Origin: Bacillota bacterium
GTDB lineage: Bacteria > Bacillota > Clostridia > Saccharofermentanales > DTU023
NCBI GenBank assembly: GCA_023426575.1
Contig: JAFAAL010000002.1
Span: 1-23,768, forward strand
Direction: 5' to 3'
Length of the DNA stretch: 23,768 bases
In this document: piece after piece, positions 16,347 to 23,686 of the stretch
Layout of the letters: each line of letters opens with the position of its first letter
How positions within the stretch are numbered: position 1 is the first letter of the stretch
Notes under the pieces: model-generated
The model's database searches: none
What the model saw: only the letters and a program-made list of their open reading frames with translations
Told to the model about the DNA's origin: nothing
Translations under genes and position numbers: made by a program

Positions 16347-18695
16347 TCACCTGTTCTCTCGAATCAAATCATATAAGAAACGCAAACTATCGCGCGTTTC
16401 ACTTTTAGAGCGGATAAAGTCATTTGCTCTTTCTATTAAGGCTTCCTCACCGAGTAAATTGCGCGCCTCGTACCACAAGAACTTTGCGTGATTGGCGAGT
16501 GTTTTGCGATGAGCTACTTTAATCTCCTCTTTCACGTGAGGCGAGTTGATTTCATCTAGCAAGCGTTTTCGGCTCTTCTCAAGCTCCTCATAAAAGGTTT
16601 TGGAATCCGTCTTTAGACGATCAAGTATCTGAAAAATTTCCGCCGTCCGTTCGTCAAGCACGACCTCCTCCATCTCGGAATCAACCGGGGCTTCCAATAA
16701 GACGTCTAAAAACTCTGTTGGTGTCAAATCACTTTCTTTGTCCAGCAAATAAGTCATTATCGCTTCTCTAAAATGTTGCGGCGTCATGTGCTTGGCAAGC
16801 TCTATCATCTGTATAAGATAAGTCTTACTCATCGCTTGCTGCTTTGCTTCCTCAGACTGCGCATTTTCAGGCCTAGCCTCGATTACCGCAAATTCGTTTG
16901 CCAGATTAAAAAAGGTGAATAATTCCGTATCATAGACTTTCAGCCAATCGTAAAGTGGCCGTTTTTCAGGCGTGATCCTTTGTTTCAATGCTGCATCCGC
17001 AGCTTGGACGAGATTGCTGGTGACCAGTAAGTGGTCCGATAAAAAAGCAGCCTGCAGCTCGGGTGTTCGATTGATGATTCCAGCGCTATAGATGAGGCAC
17101 GGCTCCGTCCCTCTTACAAACTGCTGCTCTAATTGTATTTCTTGAACGAAAGTCTGAAGTTTCGCTTCGAAGTCATCAGACAAAAGGCTAGGACGGATAA
17201 TACGGATACCCTCTAAAAGCTCTTCTTGGTAGAAACCAGCAAAAAAACTCGGTCCATTTGATACACCAACAAACAAGGACGGCTCTTGTTCTTGCAAATT
17301 GCTGAAGACCCTTTTTGCGCCCTTGATTTTTAGCTCAAATTGACAGGGTTCAGCAAAAGGCAAGGCCAAAAAATCTCGCTTTTCCAAATCAAAGAGGACG
17401 TGCTCACCAGGCCTTGGCATGTATGCAAAATAACCTGCCAAACAGGTCGATTGAGGGCCTGTGTAATAAAGAGGTGCCGCCCCTTGATAAATAAAATCAA
17501 CTGTAAAAGACGCACCCTCTTTGGGCAAGCCAAAGTCCTCAAATGAAAGAATAAGATGGTCGCCTTCTTGTCGATACGAAATTTCTTCGTTATTCACTTG
17601 AATATCGGATATCGTGTAGCCATGGTACAGTGTGAAAACCAATTCCTCTGGCAACTCATTACTTTCTTCTTGAATGGTAAATTTGTAAGTTAATTGAGCC
17701 TCGAGTCGATCGTGAAATACCAACGTTCCACGGACACGCTCGAGCTTTGCTTCCGGCCAAAATGGTGTCGCTTCTCCTTCTACTTGCACTTGAGTATTGT
17801 AGTAATCGTAATCACTTATGCGAGTCCTGGTATCATAGGGCATAAGTGGGGAATCGTAGCGGAAAAAGGCCATAAAAGAGATGATGCTTAATACAGCAAG
17901 AGCGACGAAACAAACTTTTTGCAAAAGCTCCATCCGTCTTCGGTTCCACAGGAAAAGAGCCAAAGCAAAGCTGAACAAAGCGAGCAATCGAAAGTGATTC
18001 AACAAGCGGAAAGGCAGCAAGACATCACTGAAATAGGGCGTCTTGGTTCCGTAGGGAAATAAATTAAAATAAGTAAAAAAGTTTGCGACAGTATCAGATT
18101 TTCCCGGATTGAGAATATGCAACAATTTTTGTACGATTCCAGAAAATAAAAAGGCAAGGCCGACAAGTGTCGCATAAGCCGCTGTACGCTCCATTTGCTT
18201 TGCAACAGCAGCCGCCAGAACAATGGCCAAAACCGGTACAAGGAAACAATAGTAAAAACTGACTTTTATAAGATAGTATATATAAGCTGGAAGAGTAAAT
18301 CCGATGTGCAAGGCTGTGAATAGATTGACGGCAGTTATTGCGACCACAAAAAAGAGCAACGCCGCTAGTAGCACAACAAATTCTGAAAAATATAATAGTC
18401 TCGAACTCTTTTTCGTCGCCTTTAGGACAGCGAGTAATTCATGCCTCTTTGCACCTTCAAAAAAATCATAGGCAATAAATAAGAAAATAATGAACAGAGG
18501 GTAGGTTAATTGTAAGCTATGATTAAAAAACCGAGCCGCTACATCCTTGTCGTAGCTCTCAAACCAAAAATAAGCCATCGACTGATAGATAGTGACCAGC
18601 AAATAAGCTAGGAAAGCCAACAACGAAAAGACGATCCGTTTATTTTTAATGAAGCGGATAAACTCCAATTTGATTGTTTGCATGACCGTCCTCAT
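16347..18695 (-). CDS. ABC-2-type permease fused to a degenerate M1-aminopeptidase-like ectodomain
   Basis: A 782-residue protein. Residues 1-280 hold about seven membrane helices (about 22-44, 64-81, 105-128, 139-165, 173-192, 231-250, 260-278) as in ABC-2 permeases. Residues about 295-480 form a beta-rich domain resembling the N-terminal domain of M1 aminopeptidases (FTLYHGYTISDIQVNNEEI, then FTVDFIYQGAAPLYY). The rest (about 480-782) is largely helical, with a charged coiled-coil-prone end. No HExxH zinc motif is present, so the ectodomain should be non-catalytic. Permease/M1 fusions are known in Bacteroidota; this one is shorter and lacks the zinc site. Start ATG 18695 has AAGGA at 6-nt spacing; ATG 18683 is an alternative. 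Suggested role: substrate-sensing or substrate-binding transporter subunit. Confidence 0.75.
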   Translation of the reverse strand: MRTVMQTIKLEFIRFIKNKRIVFSLLAFLAYLLVTIYQSMAYFWFESYDKDVAARFFNHSLQLTYPLFIIFLFIAYDFFEGAKRHELLAVLKATKKSSRLLYFSEFVVLLAALLFFVVAITAVNLFTALHIGFTLPAYIYYLIKVSFYYCFLVPVLAIVLAAAVAKQMERTAAYATLVGLAFLFSGIVQKLLHILNPGKSDTVANFFTYFNLFPYGTKTPYFSDVLLPFRLLNHFRLLALFSFALALFLWNRRRMELLQKVCFVALAVLSIISFMAFFRYDSPLMPYDTRTRISDYDYYNTQVQVEGEATPFWPEAKLERVRGTLVFHDRLEAQLTYKFTIQEESNELPEELVFTLYHGYTISDIQVNNEEISYRQEGDHLILSFEDFGLPKEGASFTVDFIYQGAAPLYYTGPQSTCLAGYFAYMPRPGEHVLFDLEKRDFLALPFAEPCQFELKIKGAKRVFSNLQEQEPSLFVGVSNGPSFFAGFYQEELLEGIRIIRPSLLSDDFEAKLQTFVQEIQLEQQFVRGTEPCLIYSAGIINRTPELQAAFLSDHLLVTSNLVQAADAALKQRITPEKRPLYDWLKVYDTELFTFFNLANEFAVIEARPENAQSEEAKQQAMSKTYLIQMIELAKHMTPQHFREAIMTYLLDKESDLTPTEFLDVLLEAPVDSEMEEVVLDERTAEIFQILDRLKTDSKTFYEELEKSRKRLLDEINSPHVKEEIKVAHRKTLANHAKFLWYEARNLLGEEALIERANDFIRSKSETRDSLRFLYDLIRENR

Positions 18696-18760
18696 CTCCC
18701 ATCCTTGATGATACTCTCCTTCTATACAAACACTTTAAAATTAGAAACTTAAAACGTAGA

Positions 18761-19657
18761 TCAATCGATGACTTGAATCTCTAAAATATGTTGTGAGCCT
18801 GGGCTCAAACTTTGTGACAATTGCTGTGGTGCTTCTAGATTATAGAGTGCATCTTTTTCCAACTGGATAACTGAATTGGTATTGATTATAGCGGCATCAG
18901 GATCGTTCCACTGTACTTGAGAAGAAGGGTCGAGCATGCATAATGAATGTTGTCCAATAAGATCAAGACAAGTGCCTAAGCGAAAAGCTGATTTCCCTTG
19001 TAAAAAGAGTTCGGATAAATCTAGGGCTTGGTTCAAGTCACCATTTAGGTATAAGGTCAATTGCAAGCTGCTGCCTGGATGCCCTGGATGCTTCGGTGTT
19101 CCCCCGATACCGTAGAGCAGACGACCGATCTCATACTCAGACGCCTCCGTCAAAAAAACACAGTTTAAGCGCCCTTCGGGAAGAGCAAATATTCCAGCCT
19201 GTTCGTTGGTGGTAGCGTAATCTTCTATGACCTGCGATGTCAAGACGAGAAAATTAGGTTCTTTTTCACCCTTGTACTCAACAAAAACGCGTACAAGCTT
19301 TTTATCAGGGAATACTTGAATATCTGTTTTTTCTTCCAGCCTCGCATAGGATTCAATCGGTGTATCAGAATCTAAGCGGTAAAGTTCTTCGTAAGGTCTC
19401 AGTTCGTCCCCAAGATAAACACCTTCATACTCGTCGTGATCGGGCTGTTCCTCAGGCATTTGAAACGGAGTCGTTTGCCCAACTTGACCTTCTGCAAAAT
19501 ACGAATCGATGATCTCCCCAGCTTCCTCTTCTCTTGGCTCCGTTGCTCTTTTCTCTTTTGAGCAGGCAGATAAAGCAAATAATAGAAAAAGACTGAAAAG
19601 GGTAATTAAGATAATTGAACGGCCCCTCGCTAGTTGCCTAGTGTCCTCTAGTATCAT
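18761..19657 (-). CDS. Lipoprotein of the ABC cassette, function unknown
   Basis: A 298-residue protein with a type II signal peptide: basic start, hydrophobic stretch LITLFSLFLLFALSA and lipobox Cys at residue 32 (LSAC). The mature part begins with a Glu-rich linker and then a mixed alpha/beta globular region, with two further Cys in the C-terminal third (GTCLDL and LCMLD). I recognise no family. The chosen ATG (19657) has GAGAGAGGG about 10 nt upstream; a longer start at 19678 has no ribosome site. It follows the 14-bp hairpin and precedes the permease by 65 bp. A tethered extracellular partner, such as substrate capture or an immunity protein, would fit, but this is inference. Confidence 0.75.
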   Translation of the reverse strand: MILEDTRQLARGRSIILITLFSLFLLFALSACSKEKRATEPREEEAGEIIDSYFAEGQVGQTTPFQMPEEQPDHDEYEGVYLGDELRPYEELYRLDSDTPIESYARLEEKTDIQVFPDKKLVRVFVEYKGEKEPNFLVLTSQVIEDYATTNEQAGIFALPEGRLNCVFLTEASEYEIGRLLYGIGGTPKHPGHPGSSLQLTLYLNGDLNQALDLSELFLQGKSAFRLGTCLDLIGQHSLCMLDPSSQVQWNDPDAAIINTNSVIQLEKDALYNLEAPQQLSQSLSPGSQHILEIQVID

Positions 19658-19685
19658 TATACGCTTGCCCTCTCTCATCAACTTT

Positions 19686-19717
19686 TAAGTACTCAGGTTA
19701 AGCAACCTGAGTACTTA
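19686..19717 (-). promoter_or_regulatory. Perfect 14-bp hairpin between the secreted-protein gene and the lipoprotein gene
   Basis: TAAGTACTCAGGTT and AACCTGAGTACTTA are exact complements around a four-base loop. On the minus strand the stem is followed by AAAGT rather than a T-run, so it is not a standard terminator for this direction; on the plus strand only CTTTTA follows. It lies 32 bp after the stop of the secreted-protein gene and 28 bp before the lipoprotein start. A role as an mRNA 3'-end stabiliser or attenuator, giving more secreted protein than transporter, is plausible. Confidence 0.6.
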
Positions 19718-19749
19718 CTTTTAGATCATAACAGGAAATATATTACGGC

Positions 19750-20136
19750 CTACTTACACTCGATTCGTCCCCAACCAGTAGCATCACCTGCAAGTGCAGA
19801 TTTAGGTTGGAGCCAAACTCTCCAATATGTCTCATTAGATAGATAAACAGTACTGGTTTTACCTTTACTACAGCCTGGGCAGAGATATGCATCTGTTGAA
19901 TAGTCGTTTACGTACGCACCATTCGACAAGTAGTCAGCTGTAATCCACATATCAGTTCTAGAACCTGAATTATTATAGCCCCAGAAATTCTTGTAGTGAC
20001 CATAAACTGGAGCACTTACTGCAAAGTCCATATTATATTCTAAAGTTGCTTTCTCAGATTGACAATAAGCAGAAACTATTCCGCCTATCAATAATGTTAA
20101 AGCTAGTATAAAGACAAAAACCTTCACCTTTTTCAT
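19750..20136 (-). CDS. Small secreted four-cysteine protein, unknown (bacteriocin-like context)
   Basis: A 128-residue precursor. The signal peptide is clear: MKKVKV, hydrophobic core FVFILALTLLIGGI, then VSA with likely cleavage before Tyr24. The mature protein, about 105 residues, is rich in Tyr, Trp, Gly, Ser and Asn and predicted mostly beta. It has four Cys (25, 86, 89, 127; CPGC in the middle), which could make two disulfides. ATG 20136 has AAGGAGG at ideal spacing; the frame upstream is not needed. I recognise no family. It shares only the general look and ABC context of lactococcin-972-type bacteriocins, with no convincing motif match. As first gene of the cassette it may be the exported substrate or a target-binding protein. 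Confidence 0.8.
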   Translation of the reverse strand: MKKVKVFVFILALTLLIGGIVSAYCQSEKATLEYNMDFAVSAPVYGHYKNFWGYNNSGSRTDMWITADYLSNGAYVNDYSTDAYLCPGCSKGKTSTVYLSNETYWRVWLQPKSALAGDATGWGRIECK

Positions 20137-20211
20137 TGTTGACCTCCTTAAAGTTCTCATTTGCGATATTGCAACTGTAATAGTTTACAATACTGAAATA
20201 GTTTTCATCGG

Positions 20212-20233
20212 CAAAGATGCAAAATCATCTTTG
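20212..20233. promoter_or_regulatory. Perfect 8-bp inverted repeat upstream of the secreted-protein gene
   Basis: CAAAGATG and CATCTTTG are separated by six bases (CAAAAT). The centre lies about 85 bp upstream of the start codon, where a promoter for this gene would be expected. It could be an operator for a dimeric regulator. No regulator gene is present in the cassette. Confidence 0.45.
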
Positions 20234-20325
20234 TATCTGATTTGTTCCCTAAAGTCTTGCTCTGAAAATTTTATGAGCTGACTTTTCAAAGCTTCTACAT
20301 CAGACTTTAAATAAAGTTATGATGT

Positions 20326-20361
20326 ATCGATCCTTACCTCACATCAAACAATCGATCCTTA
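20326..20361. repeat. Direct repeat of ATCGATCCTTA
   Basis: Two exact 11-bp copies at 20326-20336 and 20351-20361, start to start 25 bp. The sequence CTCACATCA between them recurs as TTCACATCA at about 20394-20402. The function is unknown. Two copies are too few for a CRISPR array. Confidence 0.5.
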
Positions 20362-20583
20362 AGATAAGCTGTCCAATGTTTTCCTAACCCGCTTCACATC
20401 AGGTAAGTTTTCTGCGAAGCACATTATACAGCACACATATGTCTGCTTATGTATCGTCTAGGCCTTACGATGTTAAGCTCAAATTATCAGACTAATAGCA
20501 TAAAGGCAAGTCTTTTTATATACTTATATGTCTTGCACAATAACAAGGTCAAGTTTTTAATTAAACTGACGAAAATTCGAGTT

Positions 20584-21144
20584 CTAATTAGTCAAGTCCC
20601 AAATGTTGGGGGGGGTGCGGACGAAAAGTTGGACCAAAATAGACTTAATGGAGGTCAAGTAATCTATGTGTTCTTTGCCGTTCTGAACGATCAGCGCATG
20701 AAAGCGATTATAGGAAAGCACATCGGCGGGTATCCTGCTCTCGATAAATTTCTTCACTTGAACATAGGTCTTTCCCGCATCAAGTGGATAACGTTTGAAA
20801 AGCCGCATGGTATAAGCATCGACGACAAAGGGCGGAAAATGGAAGGCATAAAGCAGAATGGAATCTGCCGTCTCGTTGCCTACGCCGTGAACACCTAACA
20901 GCTCCTTAAGGACATCGCTTAAAGGAAGATTTTGAATCCGTTTCACATGGCAGTCGTAGCTCATGAACCGCTCGGTTAAGACTTTAAGATACTGCGATTT
21001 TTGTTTATAGAAGCCTGACGGGCGGATGAGGTCTTGAAGCTTCTCCAATGGCAGATGATGAATGCCTTCCGGCGTCAGGTCGTCTAAAGCTAACAGTCCT
21101 TTGTCCATTCGAAAAATGATGTTCCAGACTCCACTGTGTACCAT
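20584..21144 (-). pseudogene. HhH-GPD DNA glycosylase (endonuclease III-like), truncated at both ends
   Basis: The open frame (186 codons) contains the core of an endonuclease III-type base-excision glycosylase: RPSGFYKQKS, the helix-hairpin-helix LLGVHGVGNETADSI (83-97) and catalytic Asp109 (FVVDAYTMRLF). The bifunctional-lyase Lys of the hairpin is replaced (NETA), as in monofunctional relatives. The first residues do not match the family and a TAG lies directly before the ATG, so about 30 N-terminal residues are missing. After GKEH (residue 159) the sequence turns into unrelated residues read through an insertion sequence end, so the C-terminal [4Fe-4S] cysteine cluster normal for this family is absent. 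The genuine part is about 20668-21125. An active enzyme is unlikely. Confidence 0.7.
20608..20667 (+). mobile_element. Solo end of an IS3/IS150-type insertion sequence (remnant)
   Basis: The stretch with GTGCGGACGAAAAGTTGGAC resembles the terminal repeats of IS150-group elements, which read roughly GCACCCCAAAAGTTGGACA. About 25 bp further in is GGAGGTC, then an ATG at 20665, as expected for the ribosome site and start of the first transposase gene. No transposase coding follows; instead the glycosylase reading frame resumes on the other strand. An eight-G run (20608-20615) sits at the outer edge. The family assignment is from memory of IS ends and needs a database comparison. Confidence 0.45.
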
Positions 21145-21211
21145 CTAGAAACCCGAGGTTGACATACTGTGATTTCCATTCCCCGAAGTGCAAATCTTGC
21201 AGTGCCTGCAT
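21100..21211 (-). pseudogene. Fragment of an unrelated small gene
   Basis: From an ATG at 21211 one frame reads MQALQDLHFGEWKS and then LDGTQWSLEHHFSNG, which looks like real coding sequence and recalls hypothetical Firmicutes proteins containing DGTQWSLE...FSNG. It then overlaps the glycosylase frame and loses sense. I take it as a gene fragment caught between the ATPase remnant and the glycosylase remnant. No function is known to me. Confidence 0.35.
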
Positions 21212-21953
21212 AAATCTTTCTTTACGTTGTATTTTTCTTCATTCATTGAATGACGCCGTTGGTTGCAATGCAGGTTACAGGGCGTCAGAACACCACCGGT
21301 AAGATCAAACGTTCTGTCACATTGTCTTGCAACATCCAAATCGTGGGTAACTATCACCACGGTTTTTTGGAATCGTCGACTAATTCGCGCAGGCACTTCA
21401 TTACAATCGTTGAATTATCCTTGTCCAGCGAACCGGTCGGTTCATCGGCCAGTATGATTTTCTGATCACAAACCATGCTACGAATGATTGCTATTCGTTG
21501 TCTCTCGCCACCGGAAAGCTTCTTAACGGTACTTTTCAGTTTATCGGAAACCTGCAGTTTTTCAGCCATGCTATAGATTAGCTTCCGATACTCTGATGAA
21601 CTCTTTTTATGCTTGCTATATAATGTTGGAACAAGAATTTTTTGCATGGCAGTGTCTTCTTCGATCAAAGCGAAGTCCTGCACAATATAGCCGAAATACT
21701 GATTGCGCATCCGGCAGCGCATTGTATCATTCATCCTGCTGGCTTTTTGCCCTTCCACATATACTTCACCGGAATCGGGAGAGATAACGATTCCCATTAG
21801 ATTCAAAAGGGTAGTTTTTCCGCTCCCTGAAGGGCCGATGATTGCAATCATTTCTCCCTGATGAATGTCGAGAGAAACATCATTGACGGCATGAACTGTA
21901 TAACTGTGATCCTTAAAACTTTTGCTGACATTTTGAACGGATAACAATTCCAT
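21145..21953 (-). pseudogene. ABC transporter ATPase, frameshifted in a poly-A run
   Basis: A MacB/LolD-type ATPase. From ATG 21953 (AAGGAGAG 7 nt upstream) it has MELLSVQNVSKSFKDHSY, Walker A GPSGSGKTT, the signature LSGGERQRIA and Walker B IILADEPTGSLD. The frame then breaks at a run of six A (21363-21368 on the plus strand as T): it ends in DDSKKPW, while the next frame continues KTVVIVTHDLDVARQCDRTF with the switch His. One lost A explains it. After about 21262 the continuing frame no longer resembles an ATPase. The companion permeases are also broken, so I call a pseudogene rather than programmed frameshifting, although a sequencing error in the run cannot be excluded. Confidence 0.8.
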
Positions 21954-22676
21954 TAGTAATCTCTCCTTAGATTTTGTAATTTGAAGCTGATCGACTTCCT
22001 TGTCGTACGGATCTACAAGCACCATTCGCCCAAATACTTCACTGCTCAATCCCCACCACGGGAACATCCCGTTTACGGTTTGGAAGTCCCTCGTGCAAAG
22101 GATTAAAGTGTTCGACAGCATAAGGTCGTCAGAATCAATAAAATGCAGCGGGTGGAACTGGCTGTATTTTGACCCAGCACTATCTACACTTTTCAGGTTT
22201 TGACCCGAAATCAAGAACTCCTTGCCTACATCCTCTTTATGCGCTTCGGGGACAAATAGAGCCATGCTTCCATCATAGTGCAAGCCTGACAGGTCACTGT
22301 ATTTTCCAAACAGGATCAGTATTTGCTCGTATTTAGAATCAACATATCCATCATTCCCTACAAACACAAAGCTACCTGCATTTCCTTCCTTGGACAAATT
22401 GCGCTGCAAATAGTCCATAATATCAGCAGGGTCTTGTTTCAACTCATTCGATAGTAAAGTAGCTTCCCGATTCGTTTCCATCTGCACCGTCTTCAATTGA
22501 AACATGATTACGTTCTGATCAACAAAAGATCGAATTGCTGCAGATTGTCTTTGTACCGAGGAGAAGCTTACAGAAAGATACAGTATTGCCATAGCAATCA
22601 TGGTTGCGACAACGGCATAAAAGAATGCCCATGACCACTCTTTCCGGAGATCCCTAAGTATTTGTTTTATTACCAT
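21954..22676 (-). pseudogene. Second permease of the decayed ABC system, lacking its C-terminal membrane domain
   Basis: From ATG 22676 (GGAGGGG about 10 nt upstream, 1 bp after the stop of the first permease) the frame encodes MVIKQILRDLRKEWSWAFF, one membrane helix (about 15-37) and an extracellular domain of about 200 residues. It reaches VDPYDKEVDQLQ and then runs in frame into the ATPase with no stop. Permeases of this type normally end with three or more membrane helices, which are missing here. A deletion has joined the middle of the permease to the ribosome site of the ATPase, leaving an accidental permease-ATPase reading frame (22700-21354, 448 residues). Confidence 0.7.
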
Positions 22677-22677
22677 A

Positions 22678-23686
22678 TCAGTAACGCCCCTCCTTCCCAC
22701 TGTACTTCTGTTTCCAACTGAAAAAGCTTATTGTTTGAATCACACAAACAAAGATAGCATTAAAGATTCCGGCAAACACCGCGACATTCAAATACGCCGC
22801 TCTGTGTATTAAGTAAAGCTGCGTTCGCCCAAGGAAATATCCGAAAATCGTACCCAATATGGCGATGCCAACCAGACGAAGAAGCAATTTCACAAACATC
22901 GATAAATAAGTTGCCCCATACAAATGGTGTACGGTCATGTGGCGGTTGCTTTCACGATACATCATGGAAACTGCGAACACCGCGCAAAAGACAAGTCCTA
23001 AAAATGCAAATAGCATAGAGCGCGAAATAAAATCATCGAGGAACATTTTCTTGGTAACGTCGAAAATATTTGATCCGCTGTCGATGTATGTTTGAAACTG
23101 CACACTCCGGCCGGTTTTCTCTACAATATCAGTCAGTTTACCGAGAGCATTTTCGGTGGTAACATCTGTGAATAGTATTCCCTGCATATCGGTAATATCG
23201 GAAAGCGGAAAATAAAAGAATGCATCACCTTGAAAGGTTGGAACATTGTTGCTTTCAAATTCGCCGACAATTTGATAGTTGTATGCTCGCGGAAACAGCA
23301 CATCTCCCTCTATATAAGGGCTTAGATTTCCATTGTTCTTTGTGACGATAGCTGTTTTCGCTTCGGTTCCATCAAAAGGGACATGCAATGTTTTTTCAAA
23401 CCAGTCAGAGTAGTCTACGGCAGCAATTCCAGCAGCGGAAAAACCTTTCTAAAAAATTATTGCATTATTTTCTTCCGCCCAATTAACTAAGTCCTCTCTC
23501 AACGTTCCAAGCCCTGAGATGGCTTGCATACCTGGTTCTCTGATAGTCAAATATGGTAAAACCGGTAAAGTCATCCGACGCGGAATCATAGTGCAAATTA
23601 TAAACCATAAAGAAGAATAGAGTTGTTAGCATAAACACAAATATAAGTGCAGCAAAAGAAAGCAGCTCACCTTTTCTTTTTCCCAT
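22678..23686 (-). pseudogene. First permease of the decayed ABC system (frameshift plus nonsense codon)
   Basis: ATG 23686 with GGGGGATC upstream starts MGKRKGELLSFAALIFVFML, a first membrane helix. Near 23549-23551 (an AAA run on the plus strand) the frame is lost: the sense continues one frame over as TIREPGMQAISGLGTLRE and further, as if one base had been added. That frame then meets TAG at 23449-23451 between NAIIF and KGFSAAG, and goes on in the same frame through LHVPFDGTEAK to a C-terminal FtsX-like region with three to four helices (about 23015-22700). The domain order (one helix, extracellular domain, three or more helices) is that of MacB-type permeases. Two independent lesions make this a clear pseudogene. 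Confidence 0.82.

Larger units (their letters stand above)
20161..20583. other. A+T-rich intergenic region upstream of the secreted-protein gene
   Basis: I see no gene in these 423 bp. They hold the upstream region of the secreted-protein gene (minus strand) with two inverted repeats: CAAAGATG/CATCTTTG at 20212-20233, and TGTAA/TTACA at 20176-20189 (TGTAATAGTTTACA). Two direct copies of ATCGATCCTTA lie further out. No clear -35/-10 pair stands out. A plus-strand frame across the right part has no ribosome site and overlaps the glycosylase remnant. Confidence 0.5.

Noticed and set aside
19750..20136. Lactococcin 972-family bacteriocin
   Set aside because: The context and size are suggestive, but the mature sequence has four Cys and no convincing motif match; I left it unassigned.
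20160..20205. LytTR/ComE-type direct repeats (CTATTTCAG and CTATTACAG on the minus strand)
   Set aside because: The period is 18 bp rather than the 21-22 bp expected for that regulator class, and no histidine kinase/response regulator genes are nearby.
20449..20898. 149-codon plus-strand open frame
   Set aside because: It has no ribosome site and runs antisense to the glycosylase core; its residue pattern looks like a shadow frame.
21354..21380. Programmed -1 frameshift at the A6 run of the ATPase
   Set aside because: The run is out of phase for a standard slippery heptamer, no downstream stimulatory structure is obvious, and the companion permeases are independently broken.
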